Shown: positions 53,695 through 62,407 of the stretch, piece by piece | Layout: each line of letters opens with the position of its first letter | Position numbering within the stretch: the first letter of the stretch is position 1 | Assembly: GCA_035294125.1 (NCBI GenBank) | Contig: DATGLM010000078.1 | Span: forward strand, 124,001 to 188,000 | DNA length: 64,000 nucleotides | Source of the DNA: CADDYT01 sp035294125 | GTDB taxonomy: Bacteria; Chloroflexota; Ktedonobacteria; Ktedonobacterales; Ktedonobacteraceae | Direction: 5' to 3' | Translations under genes and position numbers: made by a program | Notes under the pieces: model-generated | The model's input: only the letters and a program-made list of their open reading frames with translations | What the model was told of the DNA's origin: nothing | The model's database searches: none

Positions 53695-54837
53695 TTGTTA
53701 ACGCATTTGACGGATACATTGACTGTACTGATTACAAATTTGTATGTAACTACGGGGCTGGTGGGTATTCTGCTGGCTATGGCAATAGAAAGTTGTTGTA
53801 TTCCTTTACCAAGTGAGATCGTCATGCCGCTGGCTGGTGTGATGATTGCCAGTGGCAAGCTTTTACATGGGACGAGTTTTGGAGTGAGCCTGATCCTGGT
53901 CGCGCTGGCCGGTTCTTTTGGCTGCCTGCTCGGCTCGACGGTCGCCTATGCCATCGGCTATTCCGGGGGGCGTCCACTCTTGTTGCAATATGGTCGCTAT
54001 GTGCTGATTTCACAGCACGATGCCGATAGGGCAGACTATTTCTTCCAGAGGTGGGGAAGCGCGACTGTTTTCTTCTCGCGCCTGCTGCCTGTTGTGCGCA
54101 CCTACATCTCGTTGCCAGCCGGTATCACAAAGATGCCCTTCGGGAAGTTCGTTGTTTACACCTTCCTGGGTTCGCTGCCCTGGTGCCTGGTGCTGACCTA
54201 TGTCGGCTATCAACTGGGCAATCATCTGAGTACGCTCGCTTCCGTCTTCCACGGCCTGGATGTTGTGATTGTCCTCGTTGTTGTTGTGCTGGTCGTGCTC
54301 TATGTCTGGCGGCACATTCGCAATGATCGCAAGGCGCGTGCCGCTCATGCAGCCGCCGGGAGTGTCGGCAATCCTACTCAGGCTCAAATGTCGAGTGCTG
54401 ATGCCTGGAATCAGGCGCAGCAGTGGAGCCAGCAGACCCAGTCGGGCTGGGGGCAGTCACAGGGGCAAGCTGGCTGGGGGCAATCACAACCTCAGGGGTC
54501 GGCGCAACAGGCGCCCTGGCAGGCACAGCCGGGCTGGGGCCAGCCCGCGCCTCAATCCCCGCAGCCATTTCAGCAACCGCAATGGGGCCAGCAGCCCCCT
54601 CAGACAGGTTGGGATCAGTCGCAACAACCTCCGCAGTCTCCACAGCAGGGTTGGGGGCAAGCGCCTGCTCCCCAGCAGCCTGTTCAGCCATTTCAGACGC
54701 AGCCGGGTTGGGGCCAGCCCACACCAGTACCACCTCAGCAGCCAGCGCAATCCGGCTGGGGGCAGCCTCAATTCCAGCCCGGCCAGCCCTGGTTCCCACA
54801 GTCTGGCAATAGCGATCAAACCGTGAGGCGTAACTAG
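53695..54837 (+). CDS. DedA-family membrane protein with WGQ-repeat tail
   Basis: A 380-residue protein. Residues about 1-205 are a DedA/SNARE-associated fold: AIESCCIPLPSEIVMPLAG, GSTVAYAIGYSGGRPLL, and FFSRLLPVVRTYISLPAGI. DedA proteins transport or flip polyprenyl phosphate or phospholipids. The C-terminal 150 residues are low complexity, with many copies of (G/Q)-W-G-Q-(S/P) and Pro/Gln, which is not a usual part of DedA. Start TTG 53695 follows an AGGAGG site; an upstream frame extends to 53647. The tail would be cytoplasmic if it has an even number of helices. Confidence 0.85.
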   Translation: MLTHLTDTLTVLITNLYVTTGLVGILLAMAIESCCIPLPSEIVMPLAGVMIASGKLLHGTSFGVSLILVALAGSFGCLLGSTVAYAIGYSGGRPLLLQYGRYVLISQHDADRADYFFQRWGSATVFFSRLLPVVRTYISLPAGITKMPFGKFVVYTFLGSLPWCLVLTYVGYQLGNHLSTLASVFHGLDVVIVLVVVVLVVLYVWRHIRNDRKARAAHAAAGSVGNPTQAQMSSADAWNQAQQWSQQTQSGWGQSQGQAGWGQSQPQGSAQQAPWQAQPGWGQPAPQSPQPFQQPQWGQQPPQTGWDQSQQPPQSPQQGWGQAPAPQQPVQPFQTQPGWGQPTPVPPQQPAQSGWGQPQFQPGQPWFPQSGNSDQTVRRN

Positions 54838-54866
54838 CGCCTGTCTCTCGAACGAGAAGCAGAGCG

Positions 54867-55108
54867 ATGAGAACAGAAAAATACGGCCTCAATCAGTTCA
54901 AAACCGAAACAATTAAAGCTTATGGTGAGATGGCAATGGAACTCATCCTGGTCAAAGGGTTGACCGAAGATTCTCAGACCTGAAAACACGAGTGGATCAG
55001 CAGATAGCAGGTGTGCGGCAAGAAATGGCGGAGATGCGTGTTGAAATCTCAGGTCTTAAAGACTTGCTCATACAGGTTCTTACACGACAGTCGGATACAT
55101 CGTCGTAA
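54867..55108 (+). pseudogene. Frameshifted small coiled-coil gene
   Basis: ATG 54867 opens MRTEKYGLNQFKTETIKA and stops at 54983. A second frame continues over the stop, reading SDLKTRVDQQIAGVRQEMAE and ISGLKDLLIQVLTRQSDTSS, a coiled coil that ends at 55108. Joining the frames near 54955-54975 gives one protein of about 80 residues. A single-base indel is the simplest explanation, but I cannot prove the two halves were one gene. The 346-bp gap 54838-55183 also holds the hairpin at 55129-55175. Confidence 0.45.
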
Positions 55109-55128
55109 GCGATCAGGCAGCATTGATT

Positions 55129-55175
55129 GCTGCTCTGGCCTCATTAGCTCGTTTCGCTAATGAGGCCAGAGCAGC
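55129..55175. repeat. 20-bp perfect hairpin
   Basis: Arms 55129-55148 and 55156-55175 are perfect reverse complements with loop TCGTTTC. It lies 8 bp past the stop of the membrane protein gene at 55184 (minus strand) and 20 bp past the coiled-coil remnant (plus strand), so it may end both. No T-run follows in either direction. Confidence 0.8.
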
Positions 55176-55183
55176 AGAAGAAG

Positions 55184-56002
55184 CTAGCGTTGATGGCCCT
55201 GAACATCTATGCGGGAGATTGTCAGATAGCCAACGAAGACGACAATCAGAATGCCGAGGACGAGGCTCACAATCCCATCTCCCATGCCAAGACCGCCGAG
55301 ATACGGCTTGCTTATCCAGTCGGCAATTGATGCTCCAAGAGGGCGTGTCAGGATGTATGCGAACCAGAAGGCCGCAATTGCGTTCAGGCGAAGCAGATAG
55401 TAGCCCAGAGCCGGTAGGGAGATCAATACGGCGAACAGTATAATCGATACAAAGTAACCCAGCTTCAGGGTTGATGCTGTCATATCCCCCAGAGCCGTAC
55501 CAAGCGCAAATGTCGCCATAACCGTTGCCCAGTAAAACAGCTCGCGCCGCCGCGTAAAGATACTGTGGATAGAGAGGGTTTTCTCGCTCGCGTACCAGAC
55601 TGCGAAAATGATGGCGAGTACGACCGCGAAGAAGATGGTTGACATCAGGTATGGAACGCCCAACACGATATGCACCACGTCGGCTGCCATCGTGCCGAAA
55701 ATAGCGACCATGAGGGCGGTTAGCCAGTATACCCAGGCGATATAGCGGTGCACTGCGAACTGTAGTATCAGCGCGGCTACCAGTCCTATGCCTCCTAGCA
55801 TTACCGCAATATACGGGTTGATATGATAGACCAGGTAATCCGAAGTTGACTCACCCATCGCAGTAGTCAACAATTTCACAATCCAGAAATAGACCGTAAC
55901 TTCCGGAACCTTCAACATCATCCGCTTTATGCTTTGCATCGGCAGCGTGTTGGCGTTACTGATATCCGGGTTTAGCTGATGCGGTGGTATCATTCTGCTC
56001 AT
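55184..56002 (-). CDS. COG4705-like integral membrane protein
   Basis: A 272-residue membrane protein with about eight helices and no catalytic motif I recognise. The KVPEVTVYFWIVKLLTTAMG and YILTRPLGASIADWI sequences are typical of the COG4705 group of uncharacterised bacterial membrane proteins. The start is ATG 56002, chosen because CAGGAGAG precedes it. A longer frame to 56074 lacks a site. Substrate and role are unknown. Confidence 0.75.
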   Translation of the reverse strand: MSRMIPPHQLNPDISNANTLPMQSIKRMMLKVPEVTVYFWIVKLLTTAMGESTSDYLVYHINPYIAVMLGGIGLVAALILQFAVHRYIAWVYWLTALMVAIFGTMAADVVHIVLGVPYLMSTIFFAVVLAIIFAVWYASEKTLSIHSIFTRRRELFYWATVMATFALGTALGDMTASTLKLGYFVSIILFAVLISLPALGYYLLRLNAIAAFWFAYILTRPLGASIADWISKPYLGGLGMGDGIVSLVLGILIVVFVGYLTISRIDVQGHQR

Positions 56003-56333
56003 ACGTTGTGTCGTCTCTCCTGTCAACAAGAAATGTACTCTATATCCAGAACGAATCTCATATACACCGGTCACGATATGCCAATTTCCTGGGAGTCGTT
56101 CTTCTCAGGAGTTGGGCAACAGGTCAGGATTCTCCCATCGTCTGTTCTAAGGCTGTGAAACTCCCTTCTTCCATTGGCGTAGGTGACTCCTCTTCATGAA
56201 ATATCACTTCGAAAACCAGCCCTATTATATCCGATACCTGTCTGGTTGGCTATAGAGTATGCGGCGATTCAGGGTATTCTCATGCTAGAAAGCTGAGCAA
56301 GAAGGAAGTATGAGAACGCCCTGACCGCTCAAT
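56003..56333. other. Intergenic region, no clear gene
   Basis: A 331-bp stretch between the COG4705-like gene and the MFS remnant. It holds a 14-bp imperfect hairpin (56270-56283 with 56310-56323), probably the end of the remnant transcript. A 26-codon minus-strand frame near 56130-56210 (ending EGSFTALEQTMGES) is too short to call. Confidence 0.4.
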
Positions 56334-56813
56334 TTACGCTTCGCTTGTCACCATGCGCGGCTTCCGCACAGGTGAGAAGAGCGTCCAGAGAAATGCCAGG
56401 AAGAAGTCGCAGTAGCCGATCAGGAAGGTCAAGCGCAGCCCGCCGATATGTTCGCCAGGCAGCCCACCCAGAAGCGCGCCAGGCGGCAACGTGCCCACGC
56501 CGATAAACTGCATGCCAGCCCCCACACGTCCCAGCAGCCGATCGGGCGTGACCTGCTGGCGCAGACTCAGCTCGTTGACGTTAAAAAGCGTGTTTGAGAT
56601 GCCAAAGAGTAATGCGCCCACGACGATGATGCCTCCAAAAAAGTTCAGGGTCGCGGCGCAGGCAGCAATGGCATTCTTGCGATGCTCTGATATGCCGTAG
56701 AGGAAGATAAAGCCTCTGCATGTCTTCGTGCGTAGGTTCCGTCCGGTGGCGCCATTATCCGCCGCACAAGCAAATGCGCCAGAGCTATGCGGCGAAGGCA
56801 TCAAAGACGACAC
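56334..56813 (-). pseudogene. C-terminal fragment of an MFS transporter
   Basis: Only the last third of an MFS transporter is present: helices with ALLFGISNTLFNVNELSLRQ and GRVGAGMQFIGVGTLPPGAL then LTFLIGYCDFFLAFLW and a short basic tail. The first 60 residues of the frame do not look like transporter sequence and are probably chance. The N-terminal half is missing and not seen upstream. The substrate is unknown. Confidence 0.65.
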
Positions 56814-56979
56814 TCTTAGTCTGGAATAGTTGATTCTTCACAAATTGATGCTACCATGCCTGCTTCTGACTGTCAAGCGGCTGCAATGGAGGTATTTTCT
56901 CACAGAGAAAGAAAAGAGGAACATTGTATCTTATAATTAAGGTTAGAGATGCAAATCTTTTGTGGTAAGGAGAGCCGGT

Positions 56980-57534
56980 ATGGACCCTTTCGAGAGAATA
57001 GCCAGGAGCAGGCGAACTCCGCCTGCTGGGGATGTGACGCAGGGGCGTAGCATCGCCTACTCGCGCAGCGTGACGCGGCGACTGATGGAGTTGATTGATG
57101 CGAACGCGCATGGGCATGTGCATGGTGGCGTGATTATGCGTATGGTTGATGAGGCGGCCGCTATCGTCGCCATCAAACACAGCCATAACCCGCGAGTGGT
57201 GACGGCCAGGGTGGCGAGGTTTGATTTTCTGGCTCCTGCCTATATCGGCAACGTCGTTTCCGTCGATTGCGAAATGCGCTACGTTGGCAGGACGAGTATG
57301 GAGGTGGGTGTCGAGGTCATGGCCGAAGACCTGGTAAGTGGAGAGGTGCGCCATATTGCCAGCAGCTACGTCATCTACGTTGCCCTGGATGAGGATGGCA
57401 AACCAACGCCCGTGCCCCCGCTTGTACCTGCCAACGACGAGGAGAAGGCGATCATCGAGCGGGCGTATAAGCATCGTGTACAGCGGCAGAAGATAGACGA
57501 AGAGCTGAGGCAGTCAGGTGAGCTACCCTATTGA
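56980..57534 (+). CDS. Hotdog-fold acyl-CoA thioesterase
   Basis: A 184-residue thioesterase of the YciA/BFIT-type hotdog family that hydrolyses acyl-CoA. The catalytic region DANAHGHVHGGVIMRMVDEAA carries the family N-x-x-G-x-x-H-G-G and acidic residue, and residues up to about 145 follow the fold; a charged tail (about 40 residues) is extra. ATG 56980 is preceded by AAGGAGAG. A TATAAT lies 43 bp upstream (56932-56937) without a good -35. The sugar isomerase homologue begins 54 bp later and is probably co-transcribed. Substrate chain length is not predictable. Confidence 0.85.
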   Translation: MDPFERIARSRRTPPAGDVTQGRSIAYSRSVTRRLMELIDANAHGHVHGGVIMRMVDEAAAIVAIKHSHNPRVVTARVARFDFLAPAYIGNVVSVDCEMRYVGRTSMEVGVEVMAEDLVSGEVRHIASSYVIYVALDEDGKPTPVPPLVPANDEEKAIIERAYKHRVQRQKIDEELRQSGELPY

Positions 57535-57588
57535 AGCCTTCATCGCTATGTCTATGTTGAGTGGAATAGAAAACAAGAAAGAGACAGC

Positions 57589-58437
57589 ATGCAAGAAGCG
57601 AGCACAACGAGAATAACGCAGCATCCTCTGGCATTTTCTACCCTGGCGTGTCCAGATTGGTCGTGGGAACATATTGTTCAGAAAGCCGTTGAATACGGCT
57701 ACCAGGGTATCGAACTGCGCGGCGTCGAGGGTGAAATGGATCTGACAAAGTCTGCCCCGTTTACAGGCAGCCGGTTGGCAACTACGAAGCGCGAATTGCA
57801 GGAGCGCGGCTTAGCCATTCCATGCCTGGATACCTCGTGCCGCTTTGATCAGGCCGCTGCCCTCGATGGTAACATTGACGAGGGAAAGCGGCACATCGAT
57901 CTGGCTGCTGTATTGGAAGCGTCTTATATTCGCGTATTCGGCGATCGCGTTTCAGACAACCGGTCGCGAGAGACGATTCTCGCGCAGGTCATCGCGGGAT
58001 TGAACGCCCTCGCTCAACATGCGGAAGGAACTGCTGTGCAGGTGCTGCTCGAATCCCACGGTGATTTTGCAGATTTACAGAACATGCTGCCTGTGATGCA
58101 GGCGATTCAGCATCCTCACGTCGGCGTGCTCTGGGACGTGCATCATCCCTACCGCTTTTTCTCTGAGCCGCTGGCAGAGACCTACAACAGCCTCAAGAGC
58201 TATATCAGACATGTTCACCTGAAGGATTCGATAACCGCGAATGACGGCGTTCGTTACTGTCTGATGGGACAGGGCATTATCCCCCTCGCAGAAGTGCTGC
58301 GACTCTTGCGCTCAGGTAGCTATGCAGGGTGGCTCTCCTTTGAATGGGAGAAACGCTGGCACCCCGAGATCGAAACGCCCGAAGTGGCCCTGCCTGATTT
58401 TGTGCGTGTCTTGCGCGCGGCTCAACACTCTCTATGA
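57589..58437 (+). CDS. Sugar phosphate isomerase/epimerase-family TIM barrel
   Basis: A 282-residue protein of the xylose isomerase-like TIM-barrel superfamily (AP endonuclease 2 fold). Likely metal ligands lie in ESHGDFAD, LWDVHHPYRF, IRHVHLKDS and LSFEWEKRW, with Glu, Asp, His and Glu at the expected positions. The motif GYQGIELRG opens the barrel. Members include hydroxypyruvate isomerase, IolE-type and tagatose epimerases, so the sugar is unknown. Its end overlaps the phasin-like gene (minus strand) by 6 bases. Confidence 0.82.
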   Translation: MQEASTTRITQHPLAFSTLACPDWSWEHIVQKAVEYGYQGIELRGVEGEMDLTKSAPFTGSRLATTKRELQERGLAIPCLDTSCRFDQAAALDGNIDEGKRHIDLAAVLEASYIRVFGDRVSDNRSRETILAQVIAGLNALAQHAEGTAVQVLLESHGDFADLQNMLPVMQAIQHPHVGVLWDVHHPYRFFSEPLAETYNSLKSYIRHVHLKDSITANDGVRYCLMGQGIIPLAEVLRLLRSGSYAGWLSFEWEKRWHPEIETPEVALPDFVRVLRAAQHSL

Positions 58438-58821
58438 GCGATCAGGAGGCGGCATAAAACTCGCCATCATTTTCTGATACTGCTCAAGAAAGTCAGTCCA
58501 GGGTTTCATATAGCTCTGGCTGGCCTGCATCGTTTTCTGGTATTGTTCCAGTGCCTGCGCCCAGACCTTGAGATAGGGGGCGCTGGCTTCCATCATCTTC
58601 TGGAACTGGGCCAGCGAATCCATCCACTCTTTCATATAGGTTGCGCTGGCCGCCAGCGTCTTCTGAAAGAGCTCCATCGTTTCCAGCCAGTTTTTCTGGT
58701 AGGACGCGCCTGTCTCCAGTGCCTTCTGGAATTGTTCCAGCGACTGTGACCAGAGCTGCTGGTATTGATCCTGGACGCTGGTTGCCTTTTCCTGCTTCTG
58801 ATTGCCGGTAGTGTCTGCCAT
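58432..58821 (-). CDS. Phasin-like protein built of 21-residue repeats
   Basis: A 129-residue protein. After a short polar start, four repeats of exactly 21 residues follow (about 36-119), then part of a fifth. The unit is F/Y-Q-K-x8-A/S-x-Y-x-K-x-W, for example FQKTLAASATYMKEWMDSLAQ without its last residue. Twenty-one is three heptads, so a continuous amphipathic coiled coil is expected. No signal peptide or membrane helix is present. Small amphipathic helical proteins in PHA loci are phasins that coat granules, and the thiolase, acetyl-CoA synthetase and reductase are directly upstream on this strand. I infer a granule or synthase-partner role from context; homology is not proven. AGGGAGGT lies before ATG 58821. 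Confidence 0.65.
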   Translation of the reverse strand: MADTTGNQKQEKATSVQDQYQQLWSQSLEQFQKALETGASYQKNWLETMELFQKTLAASATYMKEWMDSLAQFQKMMEASAPYLKVWAQALEQYQKTMQASQSYMKPWTDFLEQYQKMMASFMPPPDRS

Positions 58822-58862
58822 AGAATACCTCCCTTCTATCCTGCTCATTCAGGCATCAGAGT

Positions 58863-58938
58863 ACCCGCAAGGGGTGCCCCTACTATATACATTCGGGTAT
58901 GAGCAGACAAAGCGTATATAGTGGGGTACCTCTTGTGG
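58863..58938. repeat. REP-like palindrome between thiolase and phasin-like genes
   Basis: The left arm ACCCGCAAGGGGTGCCCC with TACTATATAC (58863-58890) is mirrored imperfectly by 58913-58938 (GTATATAGTGGGGTACCTC). It shares its core with the repeat cluster at 28152-28236. Confidence 0.75.
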
Positions 58939-58988
58939 ACACCCTGGCCGTGGATATATTGTCCGGCTGCTCGGTTAAAGTGGATACC

Positions 58989-60170
58989 TCACCGTTCCAC
59001 GATCATTGCCACGCCCTGACCACCGCCGATGCAGAGGGTGGCGAGGCCATAGCGGGCATCACGTCGCTGCATCTCGTAGAGCAAGGTGACCAGGATGCGC
59101 GCGCCGCTGGCTCCGATGGGATGGCCGAGGGCGATGGCACCACCGTTCACGTTAAGCTTCTCCGCCGGGAAACCCAGTTCTTTGCCCACCGCGACCGATT
59201 GCGCGGCAAAGGCCTCGTTTGCTTCGATCAGGTCGATGTCGGCTATCCTGAGTCCGGCCTTTGCCAGCGCCTTTCTCGAAGCGGGTATAGGCCCCAGGCC
59301 CATAACGCGAGGTTCGACACCGGCGGAGGCGTAGCTTTTCACGGTCGCCATCGGCTGCAAGCCCAGTTCATTGGCTTTCTTGCGGCTCATCACGATGAGC
59401 GCGGCGGCGCCATCGTTGAGGCCGGAAGAGTTGCCTGCCGTGACCATACCACCCTGCTTGAAGGCGGGGCGCAGTTTGGCGAGACCTTCCATCGTGCTCT
59501 CTCGCGGTTGCTGGTCGACCTCGAAGACCGTCGGGCCTTTTCTGCCCGGCACTTCTACCGGCACGATTTCGTCGCGGAACACTCCGTTCTTAATGGCTTG
59601 CGCGGCCCGTTGCTGGCTGCGCAGCGCGAACTCATCCAGCTCCTCGCGGGTCAGATTGCAGGCCGAGCAGATATTCTCGGCGGTAATGCCCATATGAATG
59701 CCTTCAAAAGCGTCCTCCAGGCCATCCTTAATCATCTCATCCACCAGTTCGCCATTGCCCATGCGATAGCCAAAGCGAGCCTGATTGACCAGATACGGGG
59801 CGCGGCTCATGTTTTCCATGCCGCCCGCGACGACGATCTCGTCATCTCCCAGCCTGATAGCCTGGGCCGCCAGGATAACGGACTCAAGGCCGCTCCCGCA
59901 GACTTTGTTGATCGTCATCGCGGGAATCTCGACCGGCAATCCGGCATTGACGGCGGCCTGACGGGCAGGGTTCTGGCCCAGGCCCGCCTGAAGCACGTTG
60001 CCCATGATTACCTCATCGATCTGATCTGCCTGAAGGTCTGCCCGTTGCAGAGCTGCACGAATACAAATCTCACCCAGCTTTACTGCCGGTACTTCCGCTA
60101 ATCCACCTCCATATGTGCCAATCGCAGTACGCACTCCACTCACAATAACCGCATCTTGTAATTCGGCCAT
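58989..60170 (-). CDS. Acetyl-CoA acetyltransferase (thiolase)
   Basis: A 393-residue thiolase, the exact standard length, which condenses two acetyl-CoA to acetoacetyl-CoA (or the reverse). The acyl cysteine is C91 in NKVCGSGLESV; H350 is in GHPIGASG and C380 in LCIGGGQG. All three catalytic residues are present. It fits PhaA, the first step of polyhydroxybutyrate synthesis; a role in fatty acid degradation is possible, but the reductase gene nearby favours PHA. ATG 60170 has AAAGGAG upstream. The gap of 233 bp to acs holds a palindromic repeat. Confidence 0.93.
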   Translation of the reverse strand: MAELQDAVIVSGVRTAIGTYGGGLAEVPAVKLGEICIRAALQRADLQADQIDEVIMGNVLQAGLGQNPARQAAVNAGLPVEIPAMTINKVCGSGLESVILAAQAIRLGDDEIVVAGGMENMSRAPYLVNQARFGYRMGNGELVDEMIKDGLEDAFEGIHMGITAENICSACNLTREELDEFALRSQQRAAQAIKNGVFRDEIVPVEVPGRKGPTVFEVDQQPRESTMEGLAKLRPAFKQGGMVTAGNSSGLNDGAAALIVMSRKKANELGLQPMATVKSYASAGVEPRVMGLGPIPASRKALAKAGLRIADIDLIEANEAFAAQSVAVGKELGFPAEKLNVNGGAIALGHPIGASGARILVTLLYEMQRRDARYGLATLCIGGGQGVAMIVER

Positions 60171-60297
60171 AACCTCTGCTCCTTTATCAGTAGTTGATGA
60201 TGTAATCATGAATGCGCTGGAAAAGCGTCAAAGCGCGCTTTTCCAGCGTTTTGCGCCGGAGAGACTCTTTCTCGCCATTGAGATCGAGCCTCTCGCC

Positions 60298-60382
60298 TGT
60301 CATTCTGAGCGCGGCGAAGAATCTCCCACTCCCCTATCGATCAGATGGCTGCCGCAGATTCTTCGCCGCGCTCAGAATGACA
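60298..60382. repeat. 27-bp perfect inverted repeat between acs and thiolase
   Basis: Arms 60298-60324 (TGTCATTCTGAGCGCGGCGA and seven bases) and 60356-60382 are exact reverse complements around a 31-nt loop. A half-copy occurs at 17655-17679. It may form a hairpin in the acs-thiolase transcript. Confidence 0.88.
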
Positions 60383-60403
60383 TATTCGGGTCTGTCCAGT
60401 CTT

Positions 60404-62356
60404 TTATGCGTCCAGCGTACTGATGTCGCCGACAGGCTCGCCCAGCTCTCGGGCGCGCACGACGCGGCGCATGATCTTACCGGAACGTGTCTTGGGCAGG
60501 CTGGGGACGAACTCCAGTTCGTCGGGTGTAGCCAGAGGACCGACTACGTTACGAACATGTTGCCTCAGTTCCTGTGCCAGCGCGTCCGAAGGCTCGACGG
60601 TATTCTTCAGAATAACAAAGACCTTGACACGCTCGCCCTTGATCTCGTCGGGCTTGCCGATGGCCGCCGCCTCCGCTACCGACGGGTGGCTGACAAGGGC
60701 CGATTCGATCTCCATCGAACCCAGGCGGTGACCACTAACTTTGATCACGTCGTCAACGCGCCCCTGGATACGGAAGTAGCCATCCTGGTCTTTCGTCGCA
60801 GCATCACCAGCGAAGTAGACGCCTTCTATGGTCTTGAAGTAAGTTTCGTAGCGGGCCGGGTCGCCGTAGATGGTGCGCATCAGGCTCGGCCAGGGATGAC
60901 GGACGATCAGGAAGCCACCCTTATCGGAACCGACCGGGTTGCCGTTCTTATCCACGACGGCTGCATCGATGGTTGGCAGTGGCCAGGTCGCGCTTCCCGG
61001 TTTGAGCGGCAGCATGATCGTCGGACTGATCATGATAGCGCCCGTCTCGGTCTGCCACCACGTGTCCATAATCGGTAGTTGGCCGCGCCCGATGGTATTG
61101 CGATACCAGATCCAGGCTTCAGGGTTGATTGGCTCGCCCACTGTGCCGAGCATACGCAGGCTGGTGAGATCATGTTTGGCGGGCCATTGCTCGCCCAGGC
61201 GCATCAGGCTGCGGATAGCAGTCGGGGCTGTGTAGATGATCGTTACCTTGTATCTTTCAACAATCTGCCACCAGCGATCAGGGGCGGGATAGGTCGGAGT
61301 ACCCTCGAACATGACGCTGGTCACGCCGTTCTGCAGCGGTCCGTAGACGATGTAGCTATGGCCCGTCACCCAGCCAATGTCGGCGGTACACCAGTAGATA
61401 TCATCCGGCTTGATATCAAAGACGTACTTGGTGGTGGCGTAGACGCCAACGGCATAGCCTCCCTGCACGTGGACAACGCCTTTGGGCTTGCCTGTACTGC
61501 CGCTGGTGTACAGGATATAGAGCATGTCTTCACTGTCCATCTCTTCGCAGGGAACAACCGTATCTTCGGGAATATCCTTCACCAGATCATGCCAGTAGAT
61601 ATCGCGGCCCTCTTGCATGGGAACATTGTCACCTGTGTTCTGCAGGACGACGACGTGTTTCACACTGGGCGAATTAGCAACCGCTTCGTCGGCAATTTTC
61701 TTGAGGTCGACAAGCTTACCGCCGCGAATACTGCCATCAGCAGTGATAAGGACGCTTGCCTGGCAGTCGTTCATGCGCTCTGAGAGGGCGGTGGCGGCAA
61801 AGCCTCCGAATACGACGCTATGGACTGCTCCCAGTCGCGCGCAAGCCAGCAGCGCAACCGGCAGTTCGGGAACCATCGGCATGTAGATACCTACGCGGTC
61901 GCCTTTCTTCACCCCGAGGTCTTGCAGGCCTTTCGCAAGGCGGTTGGTCATGACGTAGAGGTCGTGATAGGTGAGGGTGCGCTGCTTCTTGCCGGTATCG
62001 TCTTCCCAGTGGTAGGCCACCTTGTCACGCACGGGGGTGTCCATGTGCCTGTCGAGGCAGTTGTAGCAAATATTCATTTTGCCACCTACATACCACTGGA
62101 AGAAGGGGAAGTTGGTCCACTGGAACGTGGTCTGCCAGGGTTGGAACCAGTGCAGTTCTTTGGCCTGATCATTCCAGAACTCCTCACGATGTTCCAGCGA
62201 CCACTGGAAGAAGGCCGGGTAATCTGCGTGCTCGAAGCCCTTGGATTTCATGTAAGCCGTGATGTTTGCGTTGTTGACCTCTTCAGGAGTGGGTACGAAG
62301 ATACGGTTTTCCATCAAGACCGTATCTGTGTTCTCGAAGCCGAGGTTGCTACTCAT
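60404..62356 (-). CDS. acs: Acetyl-CoA synthetase
   Basis: A 650-residue ANL-superfamily enzyme that makes acetyl-CoA from acetate, ATP and CoA. WHDLVKDIP and YTSGSTGKPKGVVH hold the phosphate loop; TDIGW-type sequence (CTADIGWVTGHSYI) and WWQTETGAIMIS are the AcsA signatures; PKTRSGKIMRR holds the catalytic lysine that is regulated by acetylation in other bacteria. The length is standard. GGAAGGAG precedes ATG 62356. It sits between the PHA reductase and thiolase genes on the same strand, so it would supply acetyl-CoA for polymer synthesis. Confidence 0.94.
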   Translation of the reverse strand: MSSNLGFENTDTVLMENRIFVPTPEEVNNANITAYMKSKGFEHADYPAFFQWSLEHREEFWNDQAKELHWFQPWQTTFQWTNFPFFQWYVGGKMNICYNCLDRHMDTPVRDKVAYHWEDDTGKKQRTLTYHDLYVMTNRLAKGLQDLGVKKGDRVGIYMPMVPELPVALLACARLGAVHSVVFGGFAATALSERMNDCQASVLITADGSIRGGKLVDLKKIADEAVANSPSVKHVVVLQNTGDNVPMQEGRDIYWHDLVKDIPEDTVVPCEEMDSEDMLYILYTSGSTGKPKGVVHVQGGYAVGVYATTKYVFDIKPDDIYWCTADIGWVTGHSYIVYGPLQNGVTSVMFEGTPTYPAPDRWWQIVERYKVTIIYTAPTAIRSLMRLGEQWPAKHDLTSLRMLGTVGEPINPEAWIWYRNTIGRGQLPIMDTWWQTETGAIMISPTIMLPLKPGSATWPLPTIDAAVVDKNGNPVGSDKGGFLIVRHPWPSLMRTIYGDPARYETYFKTIEGVYFAGDAATKDQDGYFRIQGRVDDVIKVSGHRLGSMEIESALVSHPSVAEAAAIGKPDEIKGERVKVFVILKNTVEPSDALAQELRQHVRNVVGPLATPDELEFVPSLPKTRSGKIMRRVVRARELGEPVGDISTLDA

Positions 62357-62407
62357 AGTACAAGCTACTCCTTCCTTCAACATTGAAGCTTGTTGCCGCT
62401 AAGACAA

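Noticed and set aside
58899..60101. A 400-codon open frame opposite the thiolase gene
   Set aside because: Same reason: an antisense shadow of a full-length, motif-complete thiolase.
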